Source of the DNA: a virus
Length of the DNA stretch: 64,000 bases
Strand: one strand, 5' to 3'
Virus record (IMG/VR): IMGVR_UViG_3300009431_000980
Coordinates: 43,590 to 107,589 of that record
In this document: positions 15,900-26,012 of the stretch, piece after piece
Position numbering within the stretch: the first letter of the stretch is position 1
How the letters are laid out: the number at the start of each line of letters is the position of its first letter
Translations under genes and position numbers: made by a program
The notes under the pieces: model-generated
Database searches by the model: none
Told to the model about the DNA's origin: nothing
Seen by the model: only the letters and a program-made list of their open reading frames with translations

Positions 15900-16373
15900 T
15901 TAGTAATCCTTCAACTCCGGCTTCACAATGAGGCGATAATAGACCACATGGCCCCCAATACCACGTTTGGTGTCAAGCTCATCAATACGATATGCCTCCC
16001 GGTGGGGGTAAGACATTACTACACCAGGAGTAAGCTTATTACTGTCACCATCATAATCGATCTCTATTACTACATCACCTCTCTTTGGTCGTACCTCAGC
16101 ACCACAATATATTTTACTTTCATCTTCTATAAGCCCGGCAATAGCGCGTACACTGGCCGAGTCGTGTCTAATTTTGATTGGTTCATCCACATAAGTCCAG
16201 CGTGGGCCACTTACACCCTCACCAGTAGTTTCATCTACGTAAGTAGATTTCCTGGTTAGGTCATACCGGCGGTAAATAACCCAATGACCAAAGTCCTCCA
16301 GAAACACGTCAAAGTCTCTTCCTATACTATCAGATAGGGAAGACTCCCCTCCAAATATTTGTGAGCTACTCAT
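15900..16373 (-). CDS. Probable head closure / neck protein
   Basis: 157 residues, mostly beta. The middle (KIYCGAEVRPKRGDVVIEID, then MSYPHREAYRIDELD) resembles the small barrel of phage head-closure proteins. It starts 5 nt after the upstream stop and ends 5 nt before the next start, so these neck genes form one operon. Role inferred from position. Confidence 0.4.
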   Translation of the reverse strand: MSSSQIFGGESSLSDSIGRDFDVFLEDFGHWVIYRRYDLTRKSTYVDETTGEGVSGPRWTYVDEPIKIRHDSASVRAIAGLIEDESKIYCGAEVRPKRGDVVIEIDYDGDSNKLTPGVVMSYPHREAYRIDELDTKRGIGGHVVYYRLIVKPELKDY

Positions 16374-16378
16374 GTATA

Positions 16379-17734
16379 TTATCTCTTCTGCTCTTTGATT
16401 CCACGACTAAAATTGTTGCTGCCGCTCCTAGAGTATAGGTCCTCTGGCCCATAGTCCTCAGAGTATCTTCCTATTGTACCATAACTGCCGCCTTTACTCG
16501 CTTCTGCCCAAACAGGACCAGATATTGGCCTGGTGCCTATGTCTCCCCTGGCTAATTTACCAGCAAGGATGTTTGTAAGAAGATCCAACTGCCGCAGATC
16601 TTCTGCTAAGGTATCTGAATCAGTTCTGGTTTGTATACGAATATCCCCTAGAGCTTTTGAAGCTCCTCCGGAACCTCCGGGGTCACGAAGAATAATCTGT
16701 ACCAAATCACGCTGGGCCCTGGCAAGAACATATTCCTTAGCATAGTAGGGGACCGTACTGGGCCAGGTATGGTTATTACCGGTCCATATATCCTTTGCTA
16801 TTCGACTAATCTTATAGAGTAAAACTGATAAGGTATAGTCATTAAACTTACCCGTTGCAGGTCCCATAGCCAGACGTAATTCCTCTACCGGGGCGTATTG
16901 GGGTACCATTTCTGAAAGAAAGGATACCTCGGGAGTAAATCTGTTGGTAGGAATGAAAACATCCACCTCATAAGTAAAATTTGGGTCGGTAACAAAGGTA
17001 CACGGTATCATACCATCTGATATAGCCCCAGAACTAGCTACCACAATAGAACTTTCCTCTATCTCGGTTTCATCATCATAAAGCACTAATCTAATAGCCA
17101 CATCCTCAGACAAATCGCCGGATGAGGTAATAATAATATAATCCCCACTTACAACAGACTGAGAATACTTCTGCCAATAACTATCACCCATTGGATATCC
17201 AAGGGGATGATAAGCCTTAATAGAGGCGGCTGTATCGGAAGGAACAGGTCCTGTGAGTGCTATTCTCAAACTCGGAGAGAGAACACCTATACTATCATCG
17301 AGCGGCTCTGAAGAAACTATATAGAGTTCATCTCCCGTAGGTTGGGTTGTTGGGTCAACACCGAATGGAATGGAATCCTCTTGATCCTCACTATCCTCAT
17401 ATAAGCCGGTTGTAAAGCTCCATGAGATGGTAGGAGATATAAGTTCTTGCTGCCCGGCTGAGATAATTCCATGTGGCCCACCCATAACGATAGCTGTATA
17501 GCGTGTATTGCCTGCTAAATTATCGTTGGGAGTATAGCGTACTGTATTGTTGCCAACTAAAGTAACCGTGCCCTCAATAGGTGTTAGGGTGTTGGCTTTT
17601 ACAAAACTGAAGCTGAGGGAAGTTACGCTGGAGGCAAGTACAGCCGCATTGAATGTGGCTTCCACTGTTGTATCAAGTAATACATCAGTGGCATTAAATG
17701 ATGGAGATATTGACGTAACATCAAAGGTGGTCAT
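16379..17734 (-). CDS. Ig-like domain neck protein / head-tail adaptor candidate
   Basis: 451 residues. Residues 1-112 form a bacterial Ig-like domain (SISPSFNATDVLLDTTVEAT to ISWSFTTG). A second beta domain follows (about 130-255). The helical C-terminal third (EELRLAMGPATGKFNDYTLS and on) resembles head-tail connector adaptor helices. The fusion suggests a connector with a surface-exposed decoration. Domain calls come from sequence pattern only. Confidence 0.5.
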   Translation of the reverse strand: MTTFDVTSISPSFNATDVLLDTTVEATFNAAVLASSVTSLSFSFVKANTLTPIEGTVTLVGNNTVRYTPNDNLAGNTRYTAIVMGGPHGIISAGQQELISPTISWSFTTGLYEDSEDQEDSIPFGVDPTTQPTGDELYIVSSEPLDDSIGVLSPSLRIALTGPVPSDTAASIKAYHPLGYPMGDSYWQKYSQSVVSGDYIIITSSGDLSEDVAIRLVLYDDETEIEESSIVVASSGAISDGMIPCTFVTDPNFTYEVDVFIPTNRFTPEVSFLSEMVPQYAPVEELRLAMGPATGKFNDYTLSVLLYKISRIAKDIWTGNNHTWPSTVPYYAKEYVLARAQRDLVQIILRDPGGSGGASKALGDIRIQTRTDSDTLAEDLRQLDLLTNILAGKLARGDIGTRPISGPVWAEASKGGSYGTIGRYSEDYGPEDLYSRSGSNNFSRGIKEQKR

Positions 17735-17744
17735 TTACACAGTC

Positions 17745-18425
17745 TTAAAGAGCAAACCTTACGGGTTTGCTATCCCTGGTAATGGGTTCATCATCCCTCT
17801 CCTGCACCACCCGAGTAATGCCGGAGGAAAGGCCCATACTCACCAGAATTTGTTTGATTGTATCGAGTACACTGTCACGGGGATGTAATACGCGGTTGTA
17901 CCCGTGCTTTTCAATGTCCATAGCTTCACGAAGAAAAGCTTCTGCATTCTCCTTTGACATAGAGGCAGTTATTTTAGGTAGCTCCTTTGTAAGTTCTATA
18001 ACTGTCTTCTGCAATATCTGATAGGCCTTTGAGTTTTGGTCTCCATAAGTTAATGTACCTTTAGCAATGCTAGGATTCCTTGGAGTCCGTTTATTTGCCT
18101 TAACATCATCCTTATCCAACTCGGTCCAAACAAGTTTATCCTTTCGGCGTCCTTTAGATCCCGCTACCTTGTTCTTATCAGCCCACTTCTTATAACTATT
18201 CGCTACCTTTAATATCCCCATACCAATGGCCTTCTTAACTATATCCACAGCCTCACCAGGAATATCCTCAGTCCTGGCCCACCAGGACTCCTCCTCCTCG
18301 GGATTAAACCAATTCAACTGAAACTTAGTTGTTGGATCCTGCCACATCATCTGATTGGTTAGAATAACGTATTTCTTACTAAATTCCTTTTTGGTGGTAT
18401 TCTTTTGTTCTTTGTCAGTACTCAT
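17745..18425 (-). CDS. Unknown virion-region protein
   Basis: 226 residues, Lys-rich with many charged helices; contains TNQMMWQDPTTKFQLNWFNP. Not recognised. It is the first gene after the capsid terminator and before the Ig-like neck protein, with a 10-nt gap to the latter. A minor capsid or connector-associated role is likely from context. Confidence 0.55.
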   Translation of the reverse strand: MSTDKEQKNTTKKEFSKKYVILTNQMMWQDPTTKFQLNWFNPEEEESWWARTEDIPGEAVDIVKKAIGMGILKVANSYKKWADKNKVAGSKGRRKDKLVWTELDKDDVKANKRTPRNPSIAKGTLTYGDQNSKAYQILQKTVIELTKELPKITASMSKENAEAFLREAMDIEKHGYNRVLHPRDSVLDTIKQILVSMGLSSGITRVVQERDDEPITRDSKPVRFAL

Positions 18426-18474
18426 ATAGGTATTGATTCCTCCACTGTTTTAGTCCATATACATATACACAGAT

Positions 18475-18506
18475 GATAGCGGCGGGGTTATTGCCCCACC
18501 ACTATC
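18475..18506 (-). terminator. Terminator after major capsid gene
   Basis: Strong inverted repeat: GATAGYGGYGGGG-type arms with a five-base loop, 36-67 nt after the capsid stop. It is a good candidate to insulate high capsid transcription from the neck genes. Confidence 0.65.
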
Positions 18507-18541
18507 TGATTGTGTGTATATATGCTAATGTGCTATCTGTA

Positions 18542-19885
18542 CTAGTCTACAATAGCTGAGCTATGGTTAAGGGCTGATAACACCTGTTGATTAACATTGT
18601 CAAAGACATAGTTCTTCTCAATAACAACATCGCGAGCAACGGCAATACCCTTACCCTGTTCAAACAGACCCATACCCCAACGTTCCTTTATCTTCATAGC
18701 CCGAATATCGCGTTCCGGATCGTTCCACTCATCAATGGAAGGTTCTTCCTTACTGAGTAAAAGACCGCAGCGTGAACTGTCAGCCATAATGATATCGGCT
18801 ACATGTTTAGTTGCAGAGCCTACAGTAGCTGTCTTATATGTTACGTGTGGCGATACAATCACCCTAAGAGGTGACGGGAGATAGCTTGGAGCAATCTGAA
18901 ATGTGGCCCCTAAAGGATTAAGGGACGTTACAAATGGATTGTTACCAGCTACACGATTATCGTCACCACCCGTTGAGCTGTCGAATCCACGGCCCGTGGC
19001 AGTTGTCCGAGCACCCAGACCGGCAAAGCCGGTTCCAAATGCTTTGGAATAGCTTCCGCCAGGGAGTCTGTTGGTTGCCAGTGTAGCACCTTTAAAAATG
19101 ATCTCACGAGTTTCTGGATCCGTCATAAAGACCTTCCAGGATAATGGATTCATCAATAAGGTGTCAGGCGCAAAACCTCGTAGATAGAGATAGGCATACA
19201 TCTCAAAAATATCATCTACCGTCATGGAGCCATTCTGTGCGCCATCTATACCGCGGCCGGAACAAGAACCTATATCCGCTGTGGATGGAGAGGAATTATC
19301 AAATACATCAATACCCATATCATTTACGAGTTTGATACCATATTCCTCCTTATGTCTTGCAAGAGCTCGGCCAGCCATACGAAGCCAGAGACCGAAAACA
19401 TCAAAGAGATTGTCTTCTATAACTTCTTCAGTAACACGCATCTTCAAGCCATGCTTGGAGATACCTACCTGGATCATGTGACCCTCACCAAAGTTAAATT
19501 CAACCTCTTCATATTCCCCGCCTTCTGGAACCTCAGCCGCATGAAACGCACCTAGTGAGCCAATCTCAACCTGTCGCCCAGGTCCTTCATACCGAATATC
19601 GGTAAACAGATTTGGCACAACAACGAGCTCAGGCTCAATAGCATCTCTAACTACACGGGAAATTGAGGTTTCAATGAACCTTGTTAGGTCCTTACTAGTA
19701 ACCGTGTCAGCAATCTCCGGAATACTCTTTAACTCCTCAGGGATGGAAAAGAGATCATTAAAACCGAGCTGGACAATGGTTTTATCCTCTTTTGGAAGAC
19801 CAACCACGCCATTATTCGTGAAGACATTGTAGACAAGATCATTAAGGATCTGTTCGCCAGTACGGTTTGTACTTAGTATCTTCAT
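18542..19885 (-). CDS. Major capsid protein (HK97-like)
   Basis: 447 residues. Pattern of an HK97-fold capsid: an N-terminal arm, then RQVEIGSLGAFHAAEVPEGG and HMIQVGISKHGLKMRVTEE (E-loop/P-domain region), GRALARHKEEYGIKLVND (spine helix), and an A-domain region with PDTLLMNPLSWKVFMTD. The C-terminal KIKERWGMGLFEQGKGIAVA is typical of capsid proteins of SPO1-like phages. GAGGAG precedes the ATG. Flanked by hairpins on both sides, consistent with separate high-level expression. Confidence 0.8.
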   Translation of the reverse strand: MKILSTNRTGEQILNDLVYNVFTNNGVVGLPKEDKTIVQLGFNDLFSIPEELKSIPEIADTVTSKDLTRFIETSISRVVRDAIEPELVVVPNLFTDIRYEGPGRQVEIGSLGAFHAAEVPEGGEYEEVEFNFGEGHMIQVGISKHGLKMRVTEEVIEDNLFDVFGLWLRMAGRALARHKEEYGIKLVNDMGIDVFDNSSPSTADIGSCSGRGIDGAQNGSMTVDDIFEMYAYLYLRGFAPDTLLMNPLSWKVFMTDPETREIIFKGATLATNRLPGGSYSKAFGTGFAGLGARTTATGRGFDSSTGGDDNRVAGNNPFVTSLNPLGATFQIAPSYLPSPLRVIVSPHVTYKTATVGSATKHVADIIMADSSRCGLLLSKEEPSIDEWNDPERDIRAMKIKERWGMGLFEQGKGIAVARDVVIEKNYVFDNVNQQVLSALNHSSAIVD

Positions 19886-19958
19886 ATTATTTATTGCACT
19901 CCTCAGATATTAAGCGTGCAAATGATTTGGCCTCTAAGGACCTGGGGAGACAGAAGGT

Positions 19959-19982
19959 CTCCGGTCCTGTTAAGAACCGGAG
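19959..19982 (-). terminator. Hairpin upstream of the capsid gene
   Basis: CTCCGGT / ACCGGAG inverted repeat with a ten-base loop, between the 381-residue gene and the capsid start. It could be a partial terminator or an mRNA-stabilising 5' hairpin. Confidence 0.5.
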
Positions 19983-20008
19983 CCTTGGTAGTCTTATTGT
20001 ATCTATTA

Positions 20009-21154
20009 CTAACGCAGAGATATCTGTATATGGGCATAACCTATGGCACCCGCCTGGATTGCATCTCGAATATAGATTGCCTTATCCTTATCGGAGGGCC
20101 AAGTAATGCCACAACCCGTGAAGATTTTATCAGCGAAGTCATACAGGTTCTCAGGTACGCCGGCTGTTTTGGTACCGGTCTGGAACTGGTCCCAGTATGT
20201 GTCAACCGTCTCAAGGAGATCCTTGGGATGGCGTGTATCAATACCAATCAAGCGACCTACAGTCTGTGTGTTACGGCTTTCAGCCAAACTGGCCCCTTGC
20301 ATAGCAAAGTTACCGAAGACATCGGACTTCACAAGGGAACCTGCCAGGCCATGACCTGTTTGCGAGGTATTAAAGGTTAGGAAGGAGTAGTATTTCTCAA
20401 CCGCTTCATAACCACCAGCAGCTTCAGCAATAGCTAACGGTGCATCATTAGCACCCGAAAGATTTGTGAAACTATTTGCTGATACCTCAGAAAGGGCCTC
20501 GAGTTCATATACATCAACAAATGGAAGCTTGATGACGTGTTCTGCGAGGACGCCATAGTTTTTCCACAGCTCGTAATTCAAATGAGCACCACGAATATCC
20601 TGGTAAACATCATACATAGCAATACCAATGGGCATATTTGCTGGAAGGGTATATCCCTCAGCCGCTGCCACAGGTGAGCCAGTATTTACCACGGAAGGTA
20701 CATTAGCGCTGACATCATCAGCATCATAAGTTACTTCGAATACAGCACCACCGTTAGCTGGGACCATAAGGCCCAGGATATTACGGCTGATGCCATAGTA
20801 ACTTGTATCTGCCCCAAGAGATAGTGCAGTTGAACCGTCAAGTTCAGAGGCATAGCCAGTCTGGATATCACCAGAGGCATGACCTATCTCTAGATGTTCG
20901 CTGGATGGTTCATTAATTGAATTAGTTGCCATAACAGCTGATACGATCCGGCCCTTTGGAATTACCACCCACTGCTCCGTGGTAACATCCTGGAACTTTA
21001 CAGGAAGATACCGTAGAGGTATGAGAGGAAGAGCCGGGCGGATACCATCGGAGACCTCAATATTAGGCCTGATTTTGGATTCCAGATACTTACTGGAGAC
21101 AGGCTTAATAGGTCTCTTACGTCCGCTCTGTGCAGAGAATGTGAGTTTAGCCAT
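20009..21154 (-). CDS. Structural protein next to capsid (decoration/head protein candidate)
   Basis: 381 residues, no membrane segment; rich in Ala/Gly/Ser/Thr, as in virion surface proteins. The N-terminus is basic ([20 protein letters not shown]). It lies between the scaffold-like gene and the major capsid gene, where SPO1-like phages carry an abundant head protein. I do not recognise a specific family; a head decoration or minor capsid role is inferred. Confidence 0.5.
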   Translation of the reverse strand: MAKLTFSAQSGRKRPIKPVSSKYLESKIRPNIEVSDGIRPALPLIPLRYLPVKFQDVTTEQWVVIPKGRIVSAVMATNSINEPSSEHLEIGHASGDIQTGYASELDGSTALSLGADTSYYGISRNILGLMVPANGGAVFEVTYDADDVSANVPSVVNTGSPVAAAEGYTLPANMPIGIAMYDVYQDIRGAHLNYELWKNYGVLAEHVIKLPFVDVYELEALSEVSANSFTNLSGANDAPLAIAEAAGGYEAVEKYYSFLTFNTSQTGHGLAGSLVKSDVFGNFAMQGASLAESRNTQTVGRLIGIDTRHPKDLLETVDTYWDQFQTGTKTAGVPENLYDFADKIFTGCGITWPSDKDKAIYIRDAIQAGAIGYAHIQISLR

Positions 21155-21177
21155 TTTAGTATAGCAACTCCATTTAC

Positions 21178-21885
21178 TTAATTATTCTTTCCAATGGATT
21201 TGAAGGCTACTTTGAGAACATCACCAAGTGATGATATTGTCACTGCCTTCTCATCTCCATCAGAACCCTCGGAGGGGTTTCTCTGACCGCTCTCTGTAAC
21301 GACTTCGCCGTCAAGAGATTCGGCCGGAACATTGCTAAACGAAGCAATGTACTCGCCCTGGAGTTCGGAGAGTGTCTCTTTCAATTCCTCTTCGGAACTA
21401 CTTGATAGCTCTTCCCGATATTTCTCCTGGGATCCTGCTTCATCATTAAAATCAATGACGTCTTTACGTAGTATGGTTGATAGGAAGACGATACTGTCCA
21501 CAACAAGCGCATGGTACTCCTGGGCGGAAGTATTCTTCTCATCCCTGAGTACTTGCAACTCATTCTCAAACCCGGCCTTTATATCAGCCGACTCTTCTCG
21601 ATGAGTTATCTCACTGTTTTGTACAGCCTCGTCAACCTTCTGTCTAAGGTGCTCCTGAACCTCATCCAAGGCCAGAATTTCCTCAAGGTTCATAGTCATG
21701 GACATTTTGTCTCCTATTTGAGTCAGTGCCTGCAGAAATATATCTACCACTTCCTCAGAGTAGCCGCTATATGCGACCACCTTCTTAATTCGGTCGAGTT
21801 TGTCTAGGGGAATATGATAGAGTATCTCTGTGAGGCTCTGTAACGTGTTACTACTTATTGATGGATAGTTATCATTTATCATCAT
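21178..21885 (-). CDS. Scaffold-like protein
   Basis: 235 residues, acidic, largely helical with predicted coiled coil (about 60-125 and 150-185) and a Ser/Glu-rich tail. It sits between capsid protease and capsid genes, the standard scaffold position. Composition and position support a scaffolding role; no diagnostic motif was found. Confidence 0.5.
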   Translation of the reverse strand: MMINDNYPSISSNTLQSLTEILYHIPLDKLDRIKKVVAYSGYSEEVVDIFLQALTQIGDKMSMTMNLEEILALDEVQEHLRQKVDEAVQNSEITHREESADIKAGFENELQVLRDEKNTSAQEYHALVVDSIVFLSTILRKDVIDFNDEAGSQEKYREELSSSSEEELKETLSELQGEYIASFSNVPAESLDGEVVTESGQRNPSEGSDGDEKAVTISSLGDVLKVAFKSIGKNN

Positions 21886-21909
21886 TTTATGCAGTTGTCC
21901 TGCTATATA

Positions 21910-21920
21910 TAGTTATGTCA
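21910..21920 (-). promoter_or_regulatory. Putative promoter element, TGACATAACTA
   Basis: Minus-strand TGACATAACTA followed by TATATAG, 25 nt before the scaffold start. Two imperfect hairpins (about 21935-21955 and 21970-21996) lie between it and the protease stop. Confidence 0.42.
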
Positions 21921-22090
21921 CTCCAATTCTTACGGGCCTTTAAACAAGCCCTGAGAAGGAAGTAACTATTTCAAGTCTGTTTGAATAGACTCAACGGCCC
22001 TTATTTGGTACGTACTATAATCATTCTGTACCATTATAATTCATCTTTAGTATGTGTATGTGTGTGGATAGGTTAATTCTGCTGTACTGC

Positions 22091-23872
22091 TTACCCGCTT
22101 ATGAGGGTTTCAACTAGAGCTAGAAGATCATAGACCTCTAGGTCTTTAGTGGTAATACCACACTTCAGCTTCTTGTTCTGAGATAATAAACACTTACGTA
22201 TTTTTGCCTTGGAACCAGGCCCTTTGTACTTAGCCAAAAGCTGTAATCCGCTGCGCACATTTTGGCATCTATAAGCCGGGAAGCTTTTACGACCTTTCCT
22301 CGGATCCTGAGGGCCACAAAATTTCTTTCCTGCCTTACTAGCGGACTTCTTAGTCTTTTCAGAGAGTTTATCTTTAGCCTCTGTCACAATATCCCATGTC
22401 TCCTCATCTAACCACTGATCCTCGGTCAGAAGATCACCCAACTTATGAGTGTGGGCCTTTGTATCACCATCGGCTGTGGAAGGTAGGATGCGGTTGCCAA
22501 CGACTTCATGGTTATGGGCGACAACATATTCAGTGTCTCCGTTTTCCGCTTCGTTGAGGTCAACAACGTGACGGTGCTTCCTGGCCCCCTTAATGTTGGG
22601 GAAGTCTGTGGTATATCGTTCGTATAGTTCCCACGGGCATTTCTTCTTAGGAACCTTCAGATCCTCGGTAATACTGTGGTTATGTGCCTTTTCTTCACCT
22701 CTGCTTACTGCATCAGATATTTTACTGTTCACAACATCATGGGAATGGCTCAGAACCCAATCTGTGCGACCATTGCCTACCTCATTAAGACGGACAACAT
22801 GATTATGAGCCACTTTACCCTTCTGTCCAACTTTGTTTGTTAGCTTACGAGATTTGGATAGGGCTTCATCTTCCAGCTTCTCCAATTCGTCCATTAACCA
22901 GTCAAGGACCTTAAGATCGTCTTCTGTCCACTCTTCATCATCATCATCATCTTGCCCCTCCTGGGCAAAATGTTCTTCCTGGGCCAGATTGGCCCCCTCG
23001 GGGACAGTAGTGGAGATCGGGGTCACAACACTGTCGGGCCTTAATACCAAACCACCAAGCTCAGCATAACGTGATATATCTCCCTCGATTGCTTCCCAGA
23101 GGGATTTATTAACGATCATATCCTCATCTGGCTTCTCCCGAAAGAGAGTAATTATACCTGAATCAGGTAAAACAACCTGGGTATCAAACACCCAAATACC
23201 TGTGTGCCGAACCTGGTCCTGTTGAGCTGGGGCTGGTTGCTCAGAGTCAGCAAATTGCCAACTCACTACCCGGGCCGCGTGTGTATCAGATTGATCTGCC
23301 GGCGCATTAACAAATGACATCTCCTTATACTGCATCGGACCAATCTTCCAATAAGCAAGCTTTTTCTCAGCGGATTCCTCATCCTCATATACCTGACCCC
23401 TGTTGTGGCCACAGAACTTTCCACCCTTAAGCATATTCACGCCACAAACAGAGCATTCCACAAAGTCTACAGGCTTACCCGCCGTAGAGACGGTTTCATA
23501 ACGGCTATCCATTATTTTAGCCTTAGCATCTTCATCTGTGATGCGAGCATCAAGTTGAATGAACCCACCACGGGCATCCTTTAGGAAGCGAGCATCTTGT
23601 ACACGGCCCATAGGATCCTCGGCCGAAGAAAATAAACCACCGCCTAAATTATGATGTCGTAGGATTGGCTTCTTGTAGGGAGTTGTCCATGTATGGTAGG
23701 ATTCCTTCATAGAATCAGGATCATAGTAATAGAAGTTACTATTAACATATCCTGAGTGTGTAGCATCAATAGTTGTAAGTAAGGCCGCCTTGGGAATGGT
23801 GGTGAATACATAATCCTTATTAGCTTTTTTAGCATCAACCTCAATAGTATCGATAAGTAATTTGTTGTTCAT
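22091..23872 (-). CDS. Capsid maturation protease with His-rich repeats
   Basis: 593 residues. The N-terminal ~200 residues resemble phage prohead proteases: KPILRHHN (candidate catalytic His, about 68-75), DPMGRV, then DSRYETVSTAGKP with the candidate Ser at about 131, and a zinc-like CSVC...FCGH insert (about 141-155). An acidic Asp/Glu stretch follows. Two copies of a histidine-rich repeat (HVVxLNExxNGxT, then HxHxVV, then KAHxH) span about residues 350-490. The Cys/Lys-rich tail is unlike a protease. The repeats and tail may be cleaved or act as an internal scaffold. Confidence 0.68.
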   Translation of the reverse strand: MNNKLLIDTIEVDAKKANKDYVFTTIPKAALLTTIDATHSGYVNSNFYYYDPDSMKESYHTWTTPYKKPILRHHNLGGGLFSSAEDPMGRVQDARFLKDARGGFIQLDARITDEDAKAKIMDSRYETVSTAGKPVDFVECSVCGVNMLKGGKFCGHNRGQVYEDEESAEKKLAYWKIGPMQYKEMSFVNAPADQSDTHAARVVSWQFADSEQPAPAQQDQVRHTGIWVFDTQVVLPDSGIITLFREKPDEDMIVNKSLWEAIEGDISRYAELGGLVLRPDSVVTPISTTVPEGANLAQEEHFAQEGQDDDDDEEWTEDDLKVLDWLMDELEKLEDEALSKSRKLTNKVGQKGKVAHNHVVRLNEVGNGRTDWVLSHSHDVVNSKISDAVSRGEEKAHNHSITEDLKVPKKKCPWELYERYTTDFPNIKGARKHRHVVDLNEAENGDTEYVVAHNHEVVGNRILPSTADGDTKAHTHKLGDLLTEDQWLDEETWDIVTEAKDKLSEKTKKSASKAGKKFCGPQDPRKGRKSFPAYRCQNVRSGLQLLAKYKGPGSKAKIRKCLLSQNKKLKCGITTKDLEVYDLLALVETLISG

Positions 23873-23885
23873 TTATATACCTGTA

Positions 23886-24254
23886 TTATTTCTCTGCCTC
23901 AACACTCTCGGGTGTTTTGATGTCTGCCTCATTACTATTTACAATCGCTCCGCAACGAGGACATCTAATTTCCAGCTCTGTGCCAGGTAATATCCTAGCC
24001 AGAAGCTTGTTACAAACAGTTTCGGCGCCCCAATGAACGCTCTTCTTCTTGTCAATGGCATAGCAACGAAACTCTTCCATACTGTCAGTTACAATAACAT
24101 TACCACGGTAATTGAGCGCATTACAGCCGTGGTGATGGCATTTAATTTCAAAGGCGTACGGTTCATTACTTGGTTTCTCAATATACCGGCAGAGCATACG
24201 ACCACAACTCGGCGGGCATTTGAACTCTATAAATTCTTTCTTCTCTTCAATCAT
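23886..24254 (-). CDS. Small zinc-ribbon (Com-like) protein
   Basis: 122 residues with two zinc ribbons: CPPSCGRMLC to CHHHGCNALN (about 13-48) and CNKLLARILPGTELEIRCPRC (about 81-101). The second closely follows the pattern of Mu Com-like translational regulators (C-x-K-L-L-A ... IxCPRC). It lies between portal and protease. It may bind nucleic acid; target unknown. Confidence 0.6.
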   Translation of the reverse strand: MIEEKKEFIEFKCPPSCGRMLCRYIEKPSNEPYAFEIKCHHHGCNALNYRGNVIVTDSMEEFRCYAIDKKKSVHWGAETVCNKLLARILPGTELEIRCPRCGAIVNSNEADIKTPESVEAEK

Positions 24255-24256
24255 TT

Positions 24257-26011
24257 CTAATACTCTTCGGTTAGGTGAGGTTCTAGGGTTTGAAATACTA
24301 AATTCACAACATGGGAGGGCATAATACCATTATGCCTTAAAGCCTCACGTAGATGGGTTACCAAATGATCTCGCATTTCTGTATAATCATTAAGTATGGG
24401 TGAGGTAGTAATGGTATGAATAATGGCTTTCTCCTCCTCATACTGAGCAACATCCTCCCAAAGGCTCATATACTCCTCCTTAGTAATTCGCGGCTTGACC
24501 AAACTCTTACCATACTGATTTTCCGGCTGAGCTTTGTTGCTAGCGCTATTTTCCCCGGGGGATAGGAGGTTAGCCTTTGCCTGGGCCAATGGTATTTGCA
24601 CCAGGTGTAAATACATAAGCTTCTGTTCCTCTTCCGATACAATATCCCGGCCCAGCTCCTTACGCAGCTCATCCTGGGTGATACCATTAGTCAGATAAAG
24701 ATTTAGGGAATGAGCTTCGCGCCTAATCTTCTCCTCCAGATCAATTTCCGGTACATGCAGCCGCACCATGTCCTCAATTCCTAGAGTCTCGGGTGTGTAA
24801 CCGGCCTCGAAGAGAAGCTCCTTAATCATTTCCTCTTCAATAGTTTTCTTGATGATCTGCTGAAATTTGACTGTGGTGTACTGCATCTCCGCCGATAGAA
24901 CCTGTGCAGTTGCTTTCGATGAACTTTCGCCTCTCCCCATACCAACATCACTCATACCCAGGCCCGTTAGAATACGCTGGCGCCAATATTCCAAATAAGG
25001 CTCCAGCTCGAGTACACTATCATTCCGGGATATATTAGCTATCTCAGCCCTGCTGGAGGTGACAAGAACAGCGTCATGGGGGAGAGTATCAATCAGATCA
25101 GCAAGCGCATCAAGCTCAGGTTGGGTACCGGGTTTGTCCTTTTCCCCGACCTTGCCATGGTAACGGGGAATAGCAAATTTAATAGCCTGCAAAAGACTTA
25201 GCTCCTCCGTCTCACGAAGGGCTTTGATATCGGGTATCACTGGTACAGCCATGGGCATAGCAAAGAAATATTTACTGGGAGTAGCCGTACGATCCTGGAA
25301 ATGAATAACATTATAAGGGGGCCACTCCTTAGCTGTCTCCTTGGAGACATGAAAGAAGGAGGATTGCTCCATACCCGCTATTACTTGCTTCCAACGATAT
25401 ACATTACCAAAACGATCCCCATCAAACCACATAGAAGTGGGATCGACCACACGATAACCAGCAACAGGGACACGAAGTTTATTGTCAAAGGTTACCCTCT
25501 TTCGACCTCCGGAGGCTTTCATGTTACGTTGTTTAATGACGAAGGCGTTTGCATATACCACGAGGGAATAACTTATCTCCTGAAAAAGCTCCATAGTTGT
25601 CTTGCCTGTTACCTGAGCAATTTGTTCAAAACGCCTACGGATATACTTTGTAGTCTTGGGATTTTGACCTACGAACTCGAAGCCATTCTTCCATATCTGC
25701 TCCACATATTTCTCAATGGCCCTACGAAGTATGGATTCTGTCTGAACAGCATTCTGTACCTGTACAAGATCCCACTCGCTTGCCTCAAAAGATCCCCTGG
25801 TAGCAAACCCTGCCGCCCTTAGTACTGTGGAACGTAACTTCTGCAGAACACTGCTTATGCTTACAGATCTCCCCTTGGGTGTGGGAGTATCGGTAAGTTG
25901 TGTATGAGCACTGACATTATCTTCCTCAATCTGGTGTATTCTTTCTACCACACTAACTTCCCTGGGCCGCCACACCTGCCAGAAATATCTTCTCTCTTTT
26001 ATTGCTGCCAT
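24257..26011 (-). CDS. Portal protein
   Basis: 584 residues. Typical portal features: an N-terminal stem (residues 100-130, ILRRAIEKYVEQIWKNGFEF), a wing/clip region (VAGYRVVDPTSMWF), YNVIHFQDRTATPSKYFFAM, the helix near TGLGMSDVGMGRGESSS, and a C-terminal helical crown. It ends just before the zinc-ribbon gene and follows the gene at 26013. It forms the dodecameric DNA entry ring at a capsid vertex. Confidence 0.8.
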   Translation of the reverse strand: MAAIKERRYFWQVWRPREVSVVERIHQIEEDNVSAHTQLTDTPTPKGRSVSISSVLQKLRSTVLRAAGFATRGSFEASEWDLVQVQNAVQTESILRRAIEKYVEQIWKNGFEFVGQNPKTTKYIRRRFEQIAQVTGKTTMELFQEISYSLVVYANAFVIKQRNMKASGGRKRVTFDNKLRVPVAGYRVVDPTSMWFDGDRFGNVYRWKQVIAGMEQSSFFHVSKETAKEWPPYNVIHFQDRTATPSKYFFAMPMAVPVIPDIKALRETEELSLLQAIKFAIPRYHGKVGEKDKPGTQPELDALADLIDTLPHDAVLVTSSRAEIANISRNDSVLELEPYLEYWRQRILTGLGMSDVGMGRGESSSKATAQVLSAEMQYTTVKFQQIIKKTIEEEMIKELLFEAGYTPETLGIEDMVRLHVPEIDLEEKIRREAHSLNLYLTNGITQDELRKELGRDIVSEEEQKLMYLHLVQIPLAQAKANLLSPGENSASNKAQPENQYGKSLVKPRITKEEYMSLWEDVAQYEEEKAIIHTITTSPILNDYTEMRDHLVTHLREALRHNGIMPSHVVNLVFQTLEPHLTEEY

Positions 26012-26012
26012 A

